In this document: positions 41,396 to 56,093 of the stretch, piece by piece
Position numbering within the stretch: the first letter of the stretch is position 1
Layout: each line of letters starts with the position of its first letter
Assembly (NCBI GenBank): GCA_910574995.1
Contig: CAJTCS010000006.1
Span: 1-64,000, forward strand
Length of the DNA stretch: 64,000 bases
Direction: 5' to 3'
Origin: Oscillospiraceae bacterium
GTDB taxonomy: Bacteria; Bacillota; Clostridia; Oscillospirales; Acutalibacteraceae
The notes under the pieces: model-generated
Seen by the model: only the letters and a program-made list of their open reading frames with translations
Database searches by the model: none
Told to the model about the DNA's origin: nothing
Made by a program: the position numbers and the translations under genes

Positions 41396-42133
41396 TTATT
41401 CCGTTGCCCGGGGCATCGGTGTGACTTGCGGGCCGGGGGTAGGGTCGTCCGGGGGGCCGTTGTATGTCTTGATATCCTCTGGGGCGGGGGATATCACCTG
41501 GTCTTCCAAAAATTCGCTCAGGCCGCCGTCGTCCGGGATATGGACGGCGGTGAACTTGCCCTCTTCATTGAACCAAGCCGCGCCTTGGATGGTGAAAGTG
41601 GTTTCCGTACCGTCCTTTTCCGTAAGGGTGACGGGGGCGGTGAACTGCCAAAAGCCGTCTTCCAGGTACTCGCTTACTACAGAGGCGCAGGCTAAAGTGG
41701 AGCCATCCGCCCAACCCAGCATCTTTTCCAGGCCCACAGGGAAGTCGGGGTTTATGCCGTAGCGGGAATACCGGGGGCCGATAATACCAAGGGCGGCTAC
41801 ATAGCTGTTGGCATAGCTGTCGGAAAGGGTGGTAAGCTCCTCCAGCACACCGGGGGCGAAATCGTCCGGGTGGAAGCGGGAGCGGTCGTGGGCTTCCCAG
41901 GCCCGCAGGGCTTCGGGGAAGCTTTCTGTTTCATGGTTCCAGAAGAGGGCCTTGCGGTTTTCCTCGTCTTGGTGGTATTCGTCCGGTAAGGTGTAAAGGG
42001 CGGCGGCCAGCGAAAAAATGCGGTCCTCCGGCGTGCCGCAGCTGCACAAAGGGGCGGGTTCCGCGCTTTTGGCGGAACAACCCGCCAGGCAGAGCAGGAG
42101 GGCAGCCAGGCAAAGGGCAAAGGCTTTTTTCAT
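41396..42133 (-). CDS. Secreted lipoprotein of unknown function
   Basis: 245 residues from ATG 42133. The signal peptide MKKAFALCLAALLLCLAGC ends in a lipobox (LAGC), so Cys19 would be lipidated and the protein held on the outer face of the membrane. The mature part is about 225 residues, with PLCSCGTPEDRIFSLAAALY near the start and a DUF-like beta-rich domain (WQFTAPVTLTEKDGTETTFT, IQGAAWFNEEGKFTAVHIPD). The tail is proline-rich (PPDDPTPGPQVTPMP). It lies convergent to the Rrf2 unit and divergent from rpoB. Function is not recognised. Confidence 0.8.
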   Translation of the reverse strand: MKKAFALCLAALLLCLAGCSAKSAEPAPLCSCGTPEDRIFSLAAALYTLPDEYHQDEENRKALFWNHETESFPEALRAWEAHDRSRFHPDDFAPGVLEELTTLSDSYANSYVAALGIIGPRYSRYGINPDFPVGLEKMLGWADGSTLACASVVSEYLEDGFWQFTAPVTLTEKDGTETTFTIQGAAWFNEEGKFTAVHIPDDGGLSEFLEDQVISPAPEDIKTYNGPPDDPTPGPQVTPMPRATE

Positions 42134-42215
42134 AGGGCAAGCGCCGCCTTTCAGGGGGAAGGCCCATAAAATAAGGAAAAACCGCCCAAAGGCGGGAAAA
42201 AGTGCAAAGAAACGC

Positions 42216-42244
42216 TTGACAAGCCCGGGGAAATGCGGTACACT
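42216..42244 (+). promoter_or_regulatory. rpoBC promoter
   Basis: TTGACA (42216-42221), 17 bases, TACACT (42239-42244). A leader of about 185 bases precedes the rpoB start codon. Confidence 0.8.
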
Positions 42245-42436
42245 AACATAATGTATCACCATGGGGTTGGAAGGCCTGCCCAGTACTACAACACAGTATA
42301 GCATAAAGGGCAAAAATAATCAAGAGTTTTGCCGAAAAAAGTGCAAACTGTGCCGGGTGCTTCTGTCCCGCGCCGCATTTTGGAAGATTTTTGGGAACGA
42401 CAGACGACAAAAAAAGATTGGAGAGTGGCTGAGCCA

Positions 42437-45400
42437 ATGGTGAATGTGAAACCGGTTCAACTGGGCAAAAATACCCGCATGAGCTTTTCCAAGATCGAGG
42501 AAGTTTTGCAGATGCCGAACCTCATCGAGATCCAGAAGAACTCGTACGAATGGTTCCTGACGCAGGGCCTGAAGGAGGTTTTCCACGACGTTTCGGGCAT
42601 TACGGACTTCAACAACAACCTGGTATTGGACTTTGTAGACTATAAGCTGGACGATAAGCCCAACTACAGCGTGCCGGAGTGCAAGGAGCGGGACGCCACC
42701 TATGCCGCCGCCCTGCGGGTGACGGCGCGGCTGCTGAACAAGGAGACCGGGGAGATCAAGGAGTCGGAGGTGTTCATGGGGGACTTCCCTTTGATGACCC
42801 AAAGCGGCACGTTTGTGATAAACGGCGCCGAGCGCGTCATCGTCTCCCAGCTGGTGCGCTCTCCCGGCGTGTATTTCAAGATGGACTACGACCGCTCTGG
42901 CAAAGAGCTGTTCTCCTCCACCATCATCCCCAACCGGGGGGCGTGGCTGGAGTATGAAAACGACATAAACGACGTGTTCTACGTGCGCATCGACAAAAAC
43001 CGGAAGATCCCCATCACGGTGTTCATCCGGTGCCTGGGGCTGGGCACAGACCAGGAGATCCTGGATATGTTCGGCGACGACGACCGCATCCGGGCCACCA
43101 TTGAGAAGGATACCTGCAAGACGGTGGAAGAGGCCCTGTTCGAGATCTACCGCAAGCTGCGCCCCAGCGAGCCCCCCACCATCGAAAGCGCCCAGGCCCA
43201 TATCAACGGCCTGTTCTTCGACCCCCGCCGGTATGACCTTTCCCGGGTGGGGCGCTACAAATATAATAAGAAGCTGCGGCTGGAGGGGCGCCTGACGGGG
43301 CAGACCCTGGCCCGGCCCGTCGCCCACCCGGGCACCGGGGAGGTGCTGGCGGAAGCCGGGGCCACCGTTACCCGGGAACTGGCCGAGGAGCTGGACGACG
43401 CGGGCGTAATGGAGGCCGTGGTACTGCTGGAGGAGAAGGAGGTCAAGATCCTCTCTAACGGCATGGTGGACATCCAGAAGTATGTGGATTTCGACGCCAA
43501 GGCCCAGTGCGGCATCAACGAGCGCGTGTGCTATAAGGTGCTTGCGGAGATATTGGAAAGCGCCGGGGGGGACGCGCAGGCCCTGAAGGCCGCCCTGCGG
43601 GCCCGCCGGGGGGAGCTGATCCCCAATTTCATCACCGTCGAGGATATTTTCGCCTCGATCAACTATATGAACTGCCTGGCCGTGGGCCTGGGCGTGACGG
43701 ACGACATCGACCACCTGGGCAACCGGCGCATCCGCTCTGTGGGCGAACTGCTGCAGAACCAGTTCCGCATCGGCTTCTCCCGCCTGGAGAGGGTCATCCG
43801 GGAACGCATGACCCTGCAGGCCCAGGACCTGGAGGCCCTGACCCCCCACAGCCTGATCAACATCCGGCCGGTGGTGGCGGCCATCAAGGAATTCTTCGGC
43901 TCTTCGCCCCTTTCGCAGTTCATGGACCAGACCAACCCCCTTTCCGAGCTGACCCACAAGCGCCGCCTTTCGGCCCTGGGCCCCGGCGGCCTTTCCCGGG
44001 ACCGGGCCAGCTTCGAGGTGCGCGACGTGCACTATACCCATTATGGCCGCATGTGCCCCATCGAGACGCCGGAAGGCCCCAACATCGGCCTGATCTCGTA
44101 CCTGGCCACCTTTGCCCGCATCAACGAGTACGGGTTTATCGAGGCCCCCTTCCGCAAGGTTGACAAGGAGGCCGGCCGGGTGACCAACGAGGTGGACTAT
44201 ATGACCGCCGACGTGGAGGATGAGTTCATCGTGGCCCAGGCCAACGAGCCCCTGGACAGCGAAGGGCACTTTGTCAACAGCAAGGTGGTGGGCCGCTACC
44301 GCAGCGAGTTCGTAGAGGTGGAGGCCAACCAGGCCGACTATATGGACATCACCCCCCGGATGGTGGTGTCTGTGGCCACGGCGATGATCCCCTTCCTGGA
44401 AAACGACGACGCCAACCGGGCGCTGATGGGCTCGAACATGCAGAAGCAGGCCGTGCCGCTGATCCGCTCGGAAAGCCCTATTGTGGGCACGGGCATGGAG
44501 TATAAGGCCGGGGTCGACTCGGGCGTGTGCGTGCTGGCGCGGCGGGGCGGCGTGGTGAAATCCGTCAGCGCCAACCGGGTGCGCGTGACGGCGGACAACG
44601 GCGATATCGACGAGTATGAGATCATCAAGTTCATGCGCTCGAACCAAAGCACCTGCATCAACCAGGTGCCGGTGGTGTCTGTAGGCGACCGGGTGGAAAA
44701 GGACGACGTGATTGCCGACGGCCCCGCCATCAAGAACGGGGAGATCGCCCTGGGCAAGAACGCCCTCATCGGCTTTATGACCTGGGAGGGCTATAACTAC
44801 GAGGACGCGGTCCTCTTGAACGAGAAGATCGTGCGGGACGACGTGTACACCTCCATCCACATCGAGGAGTACGAGATGGAGGCCCGGGACACCAAGCTGG
44901 GCCCAGAGGAGATTACCCGGGACATCCCCAACGTCAACGAGGAACTTTTGCGGGACCTGGACGACCGGGGCATCATCCGCGTGGGCGCGGACGTGCGCGC
45001 CGGGGATATTTTGGTGGGCAAGGTGACGCCCAAGGGCGAGACCGAGCTGACCGCGGAAGAGCGCCTTCTGCGGGCCATCTTCGGCGAAAAGGCCCGGGAG
45101 GTACGGGACACCTCCCTGCGGGTGCCCCACGGCGAATACGGCGTGGTGGTGGACGTGAAGGTGTTCACCCGGGAGAACAGCCACGACGAGCTTTCCCCAG
45201 GGGTGAATAAAGTGGTGCGATGCTACATTGCCCAGAAGCGGAAGATCTCGGTGGGCGACAAGATGGCCGGCCGCCATGGCAACAAGGGCGTTGTTTCCCG
45301 CATCCTGCCCGAGGAGGAGATGCCCTTCCTGCCCGACGGCACCCCCCTGGACATCGTGCTGAACCCCCTGGGCGTGCCCAGCCGCATGAACATCGGCCAG

Positions 45401-46147
45401 GTGCTGGAGGTGCACCTGGGCATGGCCGCCAAGACGTTGGGGTGGAAGATTATGACCCCGGTGTTCGACGGCGCCCACGAGGCGGACATCCGGGAGGCTT
45501 TCCGCATAGGCGGCCTGCACGAGGACGGCAAGTTCCTGCTGCGGGACGGCCGCACCGGCGAATATTTCGACAACCCGGTCACCGTTGGCTATATGTACTA
45601 CCTGAAGCTGCACCACCTGGTGGACGACAAGATACACGCCCGCAGCACCGGCCCCTACTCTTTGGTAACCCAGCAGCCCCTGGGCGGCAAGGCCCAGTTT
45701 GGCGGGCAGCGGTTCGGCGAGATGGAGGTGTGGGCCCTGGAGGCCTACGGCGCGGCCTATACCCTGCAGGAGATCCTGACGGTAAAGTCGGACGACGTGG
45801 TGGGCCGTGTGAAGACCTACGAAGCCATTGTAAAGGGCCAGAACATCCCCACGCCGGGCATCCCAGAGAGCTTCAAGGTGCTGATCAAAGAGCTGCAGTC
45901 CCTGGGCCTGGACGTGAAGGTGCTGGACAAGGACAACCAGGAGATCGACCTGAAGCAGAACTTCGACGACGACGATATGGGCCTGTCCCGGGGCGACCCC
46001 ATGTTCGACGAGGAGAACGTGGCCGACGACCTGGACGGCTATTCCATGGAGGACGAGAACGGAGACCCCCTCTTCGACGAGGAGGAGGAAGAGGAGACCG
46101 GCTTTACCGAAGAGGACTTCGACCTGGATGACGACGATTTAATGTAG
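42437..46147 (+). CDS. rpoB: RNA polymerase beta subunit
   Basis: 1236 residues from ATG 42437 ([20 protein letters not shown]); the open frame extends 36 codons upstream without a sensible start. The rifampicin pocket reads [20 protein letters not shown] and [19 protein letters not shown]; the positions most often mutated in resistance (Asp, His and Ser of DQ, THK and RLSALG) are wild-type. The C-terminus ends in a long acidic tail ([18 protein letters not shown]). It is 23 bases before rpoC. The ribosomal protein genes rplJ-rplL that usually precede it are absent here. Confidence 0.99.
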   Translation: MVNVKPVQLGKNTRMSFSKIEEVLQMPNLIEIQKNSYEWFLTQGLKEVFHDVSGITDFNNNLVLDFVDYKLDDKPNYSVPECKERDATYAAALRVTARLLNKETGEIKESEVFMGDFPLMTQSGTFVINGAERVIVSQLVRSPGVYFKMDYDRSGKELFSSTIIPNRGAWLEYENDINDVFYVRIDKNRKIPITVFIRCLGLGTDQEILDMFGDDDRIRATIEKDTCKTVEEALFEIYRKLRPSEPPTIESAQAHINGLFFDPRRYDLSRVGRYKYNKKLRLEGRLTGQTLARPVAHPGTGEVLAEAGATVTRELAEELDDAGVMEAVVLLEEKEVKILSNGMVDIQKYVDFDAKAQCGINERVCYKVLAEILESAGGDAQALKAALRARRGELIPNFITVEDIFASINYMNCLAVGLGVTDDIDHLGNRRIRSVGELLQNQFRIGFSRLERVIRERMTLQAQDLEALTPHSLINIRPVVAAIKEFFGSSPLSQFMDQTNPLSELTHKRRLSALGPGGLSRDRASFEVRDVHYTHYGRMCPIETPEGPNIGLISYLATFARINEYGFIEAPFRKVDKEAGRVTNEVDYMTADVEDEFIVAQANEPLDSEGHFVNSKVVGRYRSEFVEVEANQADYMDITPRMVVSVATAMIPFLENDDANRALMGSNMQKQAVPLIRSESPIVGTGMEYKAGVDSGVCVLARRGGVVKSVSANRVRVTADNGDIDEYEIIKFMRSNQSTCINQVPVVSVGDRVEKDDVIADGPAIKNGEIALGKNALIGFMTWEGYNYEDAVLLNEKIVRDDVYTSIHIEEYEMEARDTKLGPEEITRDIPNVNEELLRDLDDRGIIRVGADVRAGDILVGKVTPKGETELTAEERLLRAIFGEKAREVRDTSLRVPHGEYGVVVDVKVFTRENSHDELSPGVNKVVRCYIAQKRKISVGDKMAGRHGNKGVVSRILPEEEMPFLPDGTPLDIVLNPLGVPSRMNIGQVLEVHLGMAAKTLGWKIMTPVFDGAHEADIREAFRIGGLHEDGKFLLRDGRTGEYFDNPVTVGYMYYLKLHHLVDDKIHARSTGPYSLVTQQPLGGKAQFGGQRFGEMEVWALEAYGAAYTLQEILTVKSDDVVGRVKTYEAIVKGQNIPTPGIPESFKVLIKELQSLGLDVKVLDKDNQEIDLKQNFDDDDMGLSRGDPMFDEENVADDLDGYSMEDENGDPLFDEEEEEETGFTEEDFDLDDDDLM

Positions 46148-46170
46148 GGAGAAAGGATGGGAGCGCAATT

Positions 46171-49854
<3,684 letters not shown>

Positions 49855-49884
49855 AAAAACGCCCGCAAAAAAGCGGGAAAAGGC

Positions 49885-49914
49885 TTGACACATATAGACG
49901 CGTGATGCTATAAT
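49885..49914 (+). promoter_or_regulatory. str operon (rpsL-rpsG-fusA) promoter
   Basis: TTGACA (49885-49890), 18 bases, TATAAT (49909-49914), both full consensus, 130 bases before rpsL. Confidence 0.85.
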
Positions 49915-49925
49915 GCCAAATTGAG

Positions 49926-49957
49926 GGCTTTTGGGGCGGTTTTGCGCCCCAAAAGCC
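49926..49957 (+). promoter_or_regulatory. Perfect 13-bp hairpin at the 5' end of the rpsL leader
   Basis: GGCTTTTGGGGCG/CGCCCCAAAAGCC (49926-49938/49945-49957) with a GTTTTG loop starts a few bases after the expected transcription start. No T-run follows, so it is not a plain terminator; it may protect the mRNA 5' end or bind a ribosomal protein. Confidence 0.55.
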
Positions 49958-50043
49958 GCGAAAGCCGCAAGGCGATGCCCCGGCGGGGCCCCAGTGGGGC
50001 GGCCGCCTGCGCATAGATATCCCATACCAAGGAGGTGCAAAGT

Positions 50044-50466
50044 ATGCCAACCTTTAACCAGCTTATCCACAACGGACGTTCCATTGCGGAGAAGAAGAGC
50101 AAGGCCCCCGCCCTGTTGAAAGGGTGGAACTCGAAAAAGCGCACTGCCATCGACCAGGATTCCCCCCAGAAGCGCGGCGTGTGTACCACGGTGAAGACCC
50201 AGACCCCCAAGAAGCCCAACTCTGCCCTGCGTAAGATCGCCCGTGTGCGGCTTTCCAACGGGATCGAGGTCACCGCGTACATCCCGGGCGTAGGCCACAA
50301 CCTGCAGGAGCACAGCGTGGTGATGATCCGCGGCGGCCGTGTGCGCGACCTGCCCGGCGTGCGGTACCACATCATCCGCGGCACCTTGGACGCCCAGGGC
50401 GTAGCCAAGCGCATGCAGGCCCGCTCTAAGTACGGCGCAAAGCGGCCCAAGGCCGGCAAGAAGTAA
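50044..50466 (+). CDS. rpsL: Ribosomal protein S12
   Basis: 140 residues from ATG 50044 (AAGGAGG 8 bases upstream). The decoding-centre loops are [11 protein letters not shown] (Lys56/57, matching E. coli K42/K43) and [20 protein letters not shown]. At the position of E. coli Lys88 this protein has Arg101; Lys-to-Arg there is a known streptomycin-resistance change in other bacteria, here probably the natural state. The N-terminal insertion is the usual Gram-positive form. It is first gene of the str operon. Confidence 0.98.
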   Translation: MPTFNQLIHNGRSIAEKKSKAPALLKGWNSKKRTAIDQDSPQKRGVCTTVKTQTPKKPNSALRKIARVRLSNGIEVTAYIPGVGHNLQEHSVVMIRGGRVRDLPGVRYHIIRGTLDAQGVAKRMQARSKYGAKRPKAGKK

Positions 50467-50685
50467 GACCGCGCTTGCTTTTTACCTTTTCGTAAAGACA
50501 AAGAATACCTAACGGCCGCCGCAAGCAGCGGCATGGCCTTTACTATAGATCGGGCGGCGGCGGGGACACCCCGCGCGGGGCCGCCCGGGTCAGGTAAGGC
50601 GCCTGGAAGGCACATGTGCCTTTGGCCTAGCGGGAGTATTTGCTTTCGAGTACCGATGAGTTCATTATATGAAGGAGGGAAGATC

Positions 50686-51156
50686 ATGCCAAGAAGAGGC
50701 AATGTGGCAAAGCGCGACGTTTTGCCCGATCCACTGTATAATTCCAAGCTGGTGACACGCCTGATCAACAGCGTGATGCTGGACGGCAAGAAGGGCGTAG
50801 CCCAGAAGATCGTGTACGGCGCGTTCGAGATCGTACAGGAAAAGACAGGCAAGGAGCCCCTGGAGGTTTTCGAGCAGGCGATGGAGAACGTGATGCCAAG
50901 CCTGGAGTGTAAGTCCCGCCGTGTGGGCGGCTCTACCTACCAGGTGCCCATGGAGGTGCGGCCCGAGCGCCGCCAGACCCTGGGCTTGCGGTGGCTCACC
51001 GCGTTTTCCCGCACGCGCAGCGAGCGCACCATGCGGGAGAGGCTGGCCGGAGAGATCCTTGACGCGATAAACGGCGCCGGCGGCGCCGCCAAGAAGCGCG
51101 ACGATACCCACAGGATGGCAGAGGCCAACCGTGCCTTTGCGCATTACAGATGGTAG
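50686..51156 (+). CDS. rpsG: Ribosomal protein S7
   Basis: 156 residues from ATG 50686 (GAAGGAGGG upstream), the standard length. [40 protein letters not shown] and the C-terminal [14 protein letters not shown] are diagnostic. It nucleates assembly of the 30S head and in E. coli represses its own operon by binding the rpsL-rpsG spacer. The spacer here is 219 bases with G/C-rich stems, long enough for such a site. Confidence 0.98.
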   Translation: MPRRGNVAKRDVLPDPLYNSKLVTRLINSVMLDGKKGVAQKIVYGAFEIVQEKTGKEPLEVFEQAMENVMPSLECKSRRVGGSTYQVPMEVRPERRQTLGLRWLTAFSRTRSERTMRERLAGEILDAINGAGGAAKKRDDTHRMAEANRAFAHYRW

Positions 51157-51328
51157 CAGCGTGAAGCTGCGTCCACGACGCGGGGGCGTGCGCTGCGCGC
51201 GCTCTGTCTGCGGGGAGGGGAAGCACGCATATTGCGGGCGGGCCGCCAGGCCTGCCAGGCTTTTTCCCGCACACGGATATGACAGGCAGGAAACACGCCC
51301 CGGTGGGCTGTATTAAAAGGAGGAAATT

Positions 51329-53425
51329 ATGGCCAGACAGGTACCACTAGAATTGACCAGGAATATCGGCATCATGGCCCACATCGACGCCGGCAAAACC
51401 ACGACGACAGAACGTATCCTGTTCTATACAGGCGTCAACTATAAGATAGGCGAGACCCACGAAGGCGCGGCCACCATGGACTGGATGGCGCAGGAGCAAG
51501 AGCGCGGCATTACGATCACGTCCGCTGCCACCACCTGTTTCTGGCCGGACCGCAACGGCAAGCAGAACCGTATCAACATCATCGACACCCCCGGCCACGT
51601 GGACTTCACCGTAGAGGTGCAGCGGTCCCTGCGCGTGCTGGACGGCTCTGTGACTGTGTTCTGCGCCAAGGGCGGCGTAGAGCCCCAGTCTGAGACCGTG
51701 TGGCGCCAGGCGGACGAGTACCAGGTGCCCCGCATGGCGTATGTCAACAAGATGGACATCATGGGCGCGGACTTCTACCGGGTGGTGCAGATGATGAAGG
51801 ACCGCCTGAAGTGCAACGCGGTGCCCATCCAGCTGCCCATTGGGGCCGAGGAGACCTTTAAGGGGATCATCGACCTGGTGGAGATGAAGGCCTATGTCTA
51901 TTATGACGACCTGGGCAAGGACATCCGCTGCGAGGATATCCCCGCGGACATGCTGGAGAAGGCCCAGCAGTACCGGGCCGAGATGGTGGAGCATGTGGCC
52001 GAGCTGGACGACGCCCTGATGGAGAAATACCTGGCGGAGGAAGAGATCACCGTAGAGGAGATTAAGGACTGCATCCGCAAGTCCACCATCGCCAACCATA
52101 TGGTGCCCGTTACCTGCGGCACTTCTTATAAGAACAAGGGCGTACAGAAGCTTCTGGACGCTATCGTGGATTATATGCCCGCCCCCACGGACGTGCCCGC
52201 TATCAAGGGCGTGAACCCGGACACCGAGGAGGAAGTGGTGCGCAATTCTTCCGACGAAGAGCCCTTCTCCGCTTTGGCCTTTAAGATTGCCACAGACCCC
52301 TATGTGGGCAAGCTGTGCTTCTTCCGGGTATATTCCGGTTCCATCGAGGCCGGGTCTACCGTGTACAATTCCGTAAAGGACAACAACGAGCGCATGGGGC
52401 GCATCGTGCAGATGCACGCCAACGACCGTAAGGACATCGACCGTGTGTACGCGGGCGACATCGCCGCCGCCGTGGGCCTGAAGAACACCACCACCGGCGA
52501 CACCCTTTGCGACGAGAAGCACCCGGTCATCCTGGAGTCTATGGAGTTCCCAGACCCCGTTATCCGCGTGGCCATCGAGCCCAAGACCAAGGCCGGCCAG
52601 GAGAAGATGGGCATCGCCCTTTCCAAGCTGGCTGAGGAAGACCCCACCTTCAAGGCGTATACCGACGAGGAGACGGGCCAGACCATCATCGCCGGCATGG
52701 GCGAGCTGCACCTGGAGATCATCGTAGACCGCCTGTTGCGGGAATTCAAGGTAGAGGCGAACGTGGGCAAGCCCCAGGTTGCCTATAAGGAGACCATCCG
52801 CAAGAACGCCGAGGCCGACACCAAATACGCCCGGCAGTCCGGCGGTAAGGGCCAGTACGGCCACGTCAAGATCCGTATCGAACCCAACCCGGGCCAGGGC
52901 TACGAGTTCAGTAACGACATTGTGGGCGGCTCGATCCCCAAGGAGTATATCCCCGCGGTAGACCAGGGCATCCAGGGCGCTATGTTGGCCGGCGTGCTGG
53001 CCGGGTACAACGTGGTGGACGTGAAGGTAAGCCTGTACGACGGCTCGTACCACGAGGTGGACTCTTCTGAGATGGCCTTTAAGATCGCCGGTTCTATGGC
53101 TTTCAAGGAGGCCATGCGCAAGGCGGATCCCGTGCTGATGGAGCCCATCATGAAGGTGACGGTCATCACGCCCGAGGAGTATATGGGCGACGTGATTGGC
53201 GACCTGAACTCCCGCCGGGGCATGATTTTGGGCATGGACGCCCTGCCCGGCGCCCAGCAGGTAAATTCGGAAGTCCCCCTGTCCGAGATGTTCGGGTATG
53301 CTACCGACATGCGCTCGAAGACACAGGGCCGCGGCCAGTATACCATGGAGCCCGCCCATTACGCCGAGGTGCCCAAGAACATTTCGGAGAAGATCATGAC
53401 CGAGCGGGGCAAAAAGTCCGAATAA
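51329..53425 (+). CDS. fusA: Elongation factor G
   Basis: The 698-residue translocation GTPase has G1 [21 protein letters not shown]3 DTPGHVDFT and G4 NKMD. Domain IV has [17 protein letters not shown] and ends with [20 protein letters not shown] strong ribosome site (AAAAGGAGG) precedes ATG 51329. It follows rpsG by 172 bases in the str operon; tuf after it has its own promoter. Confidence 0.99.
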   Translation: MARQVPLELTRNIGIMAHIDAGKTTTTERILFYTGVNYKIGETHEGAATMDWMAQEQERGITITSAATTCFWPDRNGKQNRINIIDTPGHVDFTVEVQRSLRVLDGSVTVFCAKGGVEPQSETVWRQADEYQVPRMAYVNKMDIMGADFYRVVQMMKDRLKCNAVPIQLPIGAEETFKGIIDLVEMKAYVYYDDLGKDIRCEDIPADMLEKAQQYRAEMVEHVAELDDALMEKYLAEEEITVEEIKDCIRKSTIANHMVPVTCGTSYKNKGVQKLLDAIVDYMPAPTDVPAIKGVNPDTEEEVVRNSSDEEPFSALAFKIATDPYVGKLCFFRVYSGSIEAGSTVYNSVKDNNERMGRIVQMHANDRKDIDRVYAGDIAAAVGLKNTTTGDTLCDEKHPVILESMEFPDPVIRVAIEPKTKAGQEKMGIALSKLAEEDPTFKAYTDEETGQTIIAGMGELHLEIIVDRLLREFKVEANVGKPQVAYKETIRKNAEADTKYARQSGGKGQYGHVKIRIEPNPGQGYEFSNDIVGGSIPKEYIPAVDQGIQGAMLAGVLAGYNVVDVKVSLYDGSYHEVDSSEMAFKIAGSMAFKEAMRKADPVLMEPIMKVTVITPEEYMGDVIGDLNSRRGMILGMDALPGAQQVNSEVPLSEMFGYATDMRSKTQGRGQYTMEPAHYAEVPKNISEKIMTERGKKSE

Positions 53426-53438
53426 AGGAAAATATCTC

Positions 53439-53467
53439 TTGATTTTTCCGTGCATTGTTGGTACAAT
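53439..53467 (+). promoter_or_regulatory. tuf promoter
   Basis: TTGATT (53439-53444), 17 bases, TACAAT (53462-53467), located between fusA and tuf, allowing separate high expression of EF-Tu. Confidence 0.7.
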
Positions 53468-53520
53468 GAACCATAAGAGCAAGGAAAGCATTTCGTTTCA
53501 ATAAAAGGAGGCACATCCCA

Positions 53521-54723
53521 ATGGCAAAGGCAAAATTTGAAAGAAATAAACCCCATGTCAACATTGGCACCATCGGCCACGTTGACCACGGCAAGACCAC
53601 CCTGACAGCCGCCATCACCAAGGTGCTGGCCATGAAGGGCGACGCGGACTTTATGGATTACGCCAACATTGACAAGGCCCCCGAGGAGCGGGAGCGCGGC
53701 ATCACCATCAATACCGCCCACGTGGAATATCAGACCGACGAGCGCCACTATGCCCACGTAGACTGCCCCGGCCACGCCGACTATGTCAAGAACATGATTA
53801 CCGGCGCTGCCCAGATGGACGGCGGCATCCTGGTGGTTTCCGCCGCCGACGGCCCCATGCCCCAGACCCGTGAGCATATCCTGCTGGCCCGTCAGGTGGG
53901 CGTGCCCAGCATTGTGGTTTTCATGAACAAGGTTGACCAGGTGGACGACGAGGAGCTGCTGGAGCTGGTGGAAATGGAAATCCGCGACCTCTTGAGCGAG
54001 TATGAATTCCCCGGCGACGACACCCCCATCATCAAGGGCTCTGCCCTGAAGGCCCTGGAGTGCGGCAGCAACGATCCTTCCGACCCTGCTTACGCCCCTA
54101 TCCTGGAGCTGATGAAGGCGGTTGACAGCTATATCCCCACCCCCGAGCGCAAGGCTGACCTGCCCTTCCTGATGCCTGTGGAAGACGTGTTCACCATCAC
54201 TGGCCGCGGCACTGTGGCCACTGGCCGTGTGGAGCGTGGCCAGCTGAAGATGTCTGAGGAAGTGGAGATTGTAGGCCTGAACGAGGAGACCCGCAAGTCT
54301 GTTGTTACCGGCATTGAGATGTTCCGCAAGCTGCTGGATTACGCCGAGGCTGGCGATAACATCGGCGTTCTGCTGCGCGGCATCCAGCGTACCGATATCG
54401 AGCGCGGCCAGGTGTTGGCCAAGCCCGGCTCTATCAACCCCCACACCAAGTTCAAGGGCCAGGTGTACGTGCTGACCAAGGATGAAGGCGGCCGTCACAC
54501 CCCCTTCTTCAACAACTACCGTCCCCAGTTCTATTTCCGTACCACCGACGTGACCGGCGTTATCTCCCTGCCCGAGGGCACTGAGATGTGCATGCCCGGC
54601 GACAACGTTGTGATGGACGTAGAGTTGATTACCCCCATCGCCATTGAAGAGGGCCTGCGCTTCGCTATCCGCGAGGGTGGCCGCACGGTTGGCTCTGGCG
54701 TTGTTACCGCTATCAACTCCTAA
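53521..54723 (+). CDS. tuf: Elongation factor Tu
   Basis: 400 residues. The G motifs are [14 protein letters not shown], the switch region [24 protein letters not shown] and NKVD. The catalytic His follows in the GHADYVKNM context. Domains 2 and 3 run to the normal end ([15 protein letters not shown]). Codon use is the most strongly biased in the window. A good ribosome site (AAAAGGAGG) precedes ATG 53521 and a terminator closes the operon 30 bases after the stop. Confidence 0.99.
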   Translation: MAKAKFERNKPHVNIGTIGHVDHGKTTLTAAITKVLAMKGDADFMDYANIDKAPEERERGITINTAHVEYQTDERHYAHVDCPGHADYVKNMITGAAQMDGGILVVSAADGPMPQTREHILLARQVGVPSIVVFMNKVDQVDDEELLELVEMEIRDLLSEYEFPGDDTPIIKGSALKALECGSNDPSDPAYAPILELMKAVDSYIPTPERKADLPFLMPVEDVFTITGRGTVATGRVERGQLKMSEEVEIVGLNEETRKSVVTGIEMFRKLLDYAEAGDNIGVLLRGIQRTDIERGQVLAKPGSINPHTKFKGQVYVLTKDEGGRHTPFFNNYRPQFYFRTTDVTGVISLPEGTEMCMPGDNVVMDVELITPIAIEEGLRFAIREGGRTVGSGVVTAINS

Positions 54724-54753
54724 TTTGACGGCGGTTACTTTCTAAAAGAATTG

Positions 54754-54783
54754 GCGCGGCCTTGTTGAGGGGCCGCGCTTTTC
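54754..54783 (+). terminator. tuf terminator
   Basis: The stem GCGCGGCC/GGCCGCGC (54754-54761/54771-54778) is followed by TTTTC. Confidence 0.85.
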
Positions 54784-54831
54784 TATGTTATATGTATGAA
54801 ACAAAGGCACTTTAGCCCCTGGGGGACTTTT

Positions 54832-55305
54832 TTAAGCATGTGAACGAAGAATATCCAAGAGCGGGGCAAAATAGTCGTCATTTGCCGAATATGCCCAGCG
54901 GCTGTAATCGAAGTGCCCGTCCACAATTTTGCTTTTGGAAATCGTTGCGCCATAGTCAAAAATTTCCAGACAGGCCAATTCTTTGTGGAGGCGGTCGTAG
55001 ATATACACCTGGTTTTCTCCCGCGCAGCCCATCATGTCGGTTACATCCTTCCGGAAATCAAAATGGAAGCTATTAAAGCAGTGCATGAAAGCGTCAATCG
55101 ATTCCCGGTCCGTGTAGGTTACGTCTTTCCGGCCTATCAGGGAGGCCGTGATGCTGCCTACGTCCCCGCTGTTTATCTGTAGGGCATCCGCAAAAGAGCC
55201 TCCAATGGACAGCTTCGCGCCGATGAAAAGCATAATTGCCAAGAAAAAGGAAAACAGGGTAGCTGTTATGCGGCGTTTCCAATCTCTTTTAGTGGTATTT
55301 GTCAT
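54832..55305 (-). CDS. Membrane-anchored hypothetical protein (157 aa)
   Basis: Start ATG 55305 has AAAGGAGGG upstream; the frame extends 10 codons further without a ribosome site. N-terminal RDWKRRITATLFSFFLAIML is a signal anchor (span about residues 9-30). The outside domain of about 120 residues is rich in D, Y and S, with YTDRESIDAFMHCFNSFHFD and HKELACLEIFDYGATISKSK. Low GC relative to tuf and hisH suggests recent acquisition. No family is recognised. It is a single gene reading toward tuf. Confidence 0.65.
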   Translation of the reverse strand: MTNTTKRDWKRRITATLFSFFLAIMLFIGAKLSIGGSFADALQINSGDVGSITASLIGRKDVTYTDRESIDAFMHCFNSFHFDFRKDVTDMMGCAGENQVYIYDRLHKELACLEIFDYGATISKSKIVDGHFDYSRWAYSANDDYFAPLLDILRSHA

Positions 55306-55391
55306 AAAAAGCCCTCCTTTAGGTAAATATACCATATTTGTAATGGGAAGTAAAGAAAAGATAAGGTGATTTCCTGAAAAAAATCCGGGGC

Positions 55392-55420
55392 TTGCAAATG
55401 GGATGGGAAAATGGTATGAT
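55392..55420 (+). promoter_or_regulatory. hisHF promoter
   Basis: TTGCAA (55392-55397), 17 bases, TATGAT (55415-55420), 31 bases before ATG 55452. Confidence 0.7.
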
Positions 55421-55451
55421 TACTTTAATAAAGTAGAGAGGTGAAGCAAAT

Positions 55452-56066
55452 ATGATCTCGATCTTGGACTATGGCGCGGGGAACCTGCAAAGCGTGGAAA
55501 AGGCCCTGCGCCATATTGGCTGCCAGTGCCAGGTAACGGCCGACCCGGCCGCCTTGCTGGCCGCGCAAGCCGCTGTGCTCCCTGGGGTGGGTGCCTTTGG
55601 CGATGCCATGCAAAGCCTGCGGGCCCGGGGCCTGGAAGCCCCCATACAGGAATATGTGGCTTCTGGCCGTCCCTTTTTGGGCATTTGCCTGGGGCTGCAG
55701 GTGTTGTTTGAAAGCAGCGAGGAAGCCCCAGGGGCAAAAGGGCTGGGCCTGTTGAAAGGGAAGGTGGTGCGGCTGCCAGAAGGGGCCGGGCTGAAGGTGC
55801 CCCACATTGGCTGGAATTCCCTGGACATACGCAGGCCTGGCGGGCTGTTTGCCGGGCAGCCCCTTCAGCCCTATGTCTACTTTGTCCATTCGTACTATTT
55901 ACAGGCGGAGGAGGACGTGGTTACGGCCACGGCCCAGTATGGGGCCACCATACACGCCGCCGTGCAGAAGGGGAACCTGTGGGCCTGCCAGTTCCACCCG
56001 GAGAAGAGCGGGCAGGCGGGCCTTGCCATGCTGGAAAGCTTTGCCCGGTCGGCCGGGGAACTGTGA
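55452..56066 (+). CDS. hisH: Imidazole glycerol phosphate synthase, glutaminase subunit
   Basis: The 204-residue class I amidotransferase supplies ammonia to HisF. It has the standard start MISILDYGAGNLQSVEKAL, nucleophile motif FLGICLGLQVLF, and the His-Glu pair in CQFHPEKSGQAG. AGAGGTGAAGC precedes ATG 55452. It sits in a two-gene unit with hisF, 27 bases apart, with no other histidine gene in the window. Confidence 0.96.
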   Translation: MISILDYGAGNLQSVEKALRHIGCQCQVTADPAALLAAQAAVLPGVGAFGDAMQSLRARGLEAPIQEYVASGRPFLGICLGLQVLFESSEEAPGAKGLGLLKGKVVRLPEGAGLKVPHIGWNSLDIRRPGGLFAGQPLQPYVYFVHSYYLQAEEDVVTATAQYGATIHAAVQKGNLWACQFHPEKSGQAGLAMLESFARSAGEL

Positions 56067-56093
56067 GGGGAAAATATAGGAGGATGTGAGGGT

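Noticed and set aside
43855-44090. Rifampicin-resistance changes in rpoB
   Set aside because: The cluster residues at the common resistance positions are wild-type; the few differences are ordinary lineage variation.
42320-45637. Open frame of 1105 codons antisense to rpoB
   Set aside because: It is a codon-bias shadow; the H, V, Q, G-rich translation is typical of antisense of a G/C-ending coding strand.
51347-53491. Open frame of 714 codons antisense to fusA
   Set aside because: It has the same shadow character; fusA is complete and certain.
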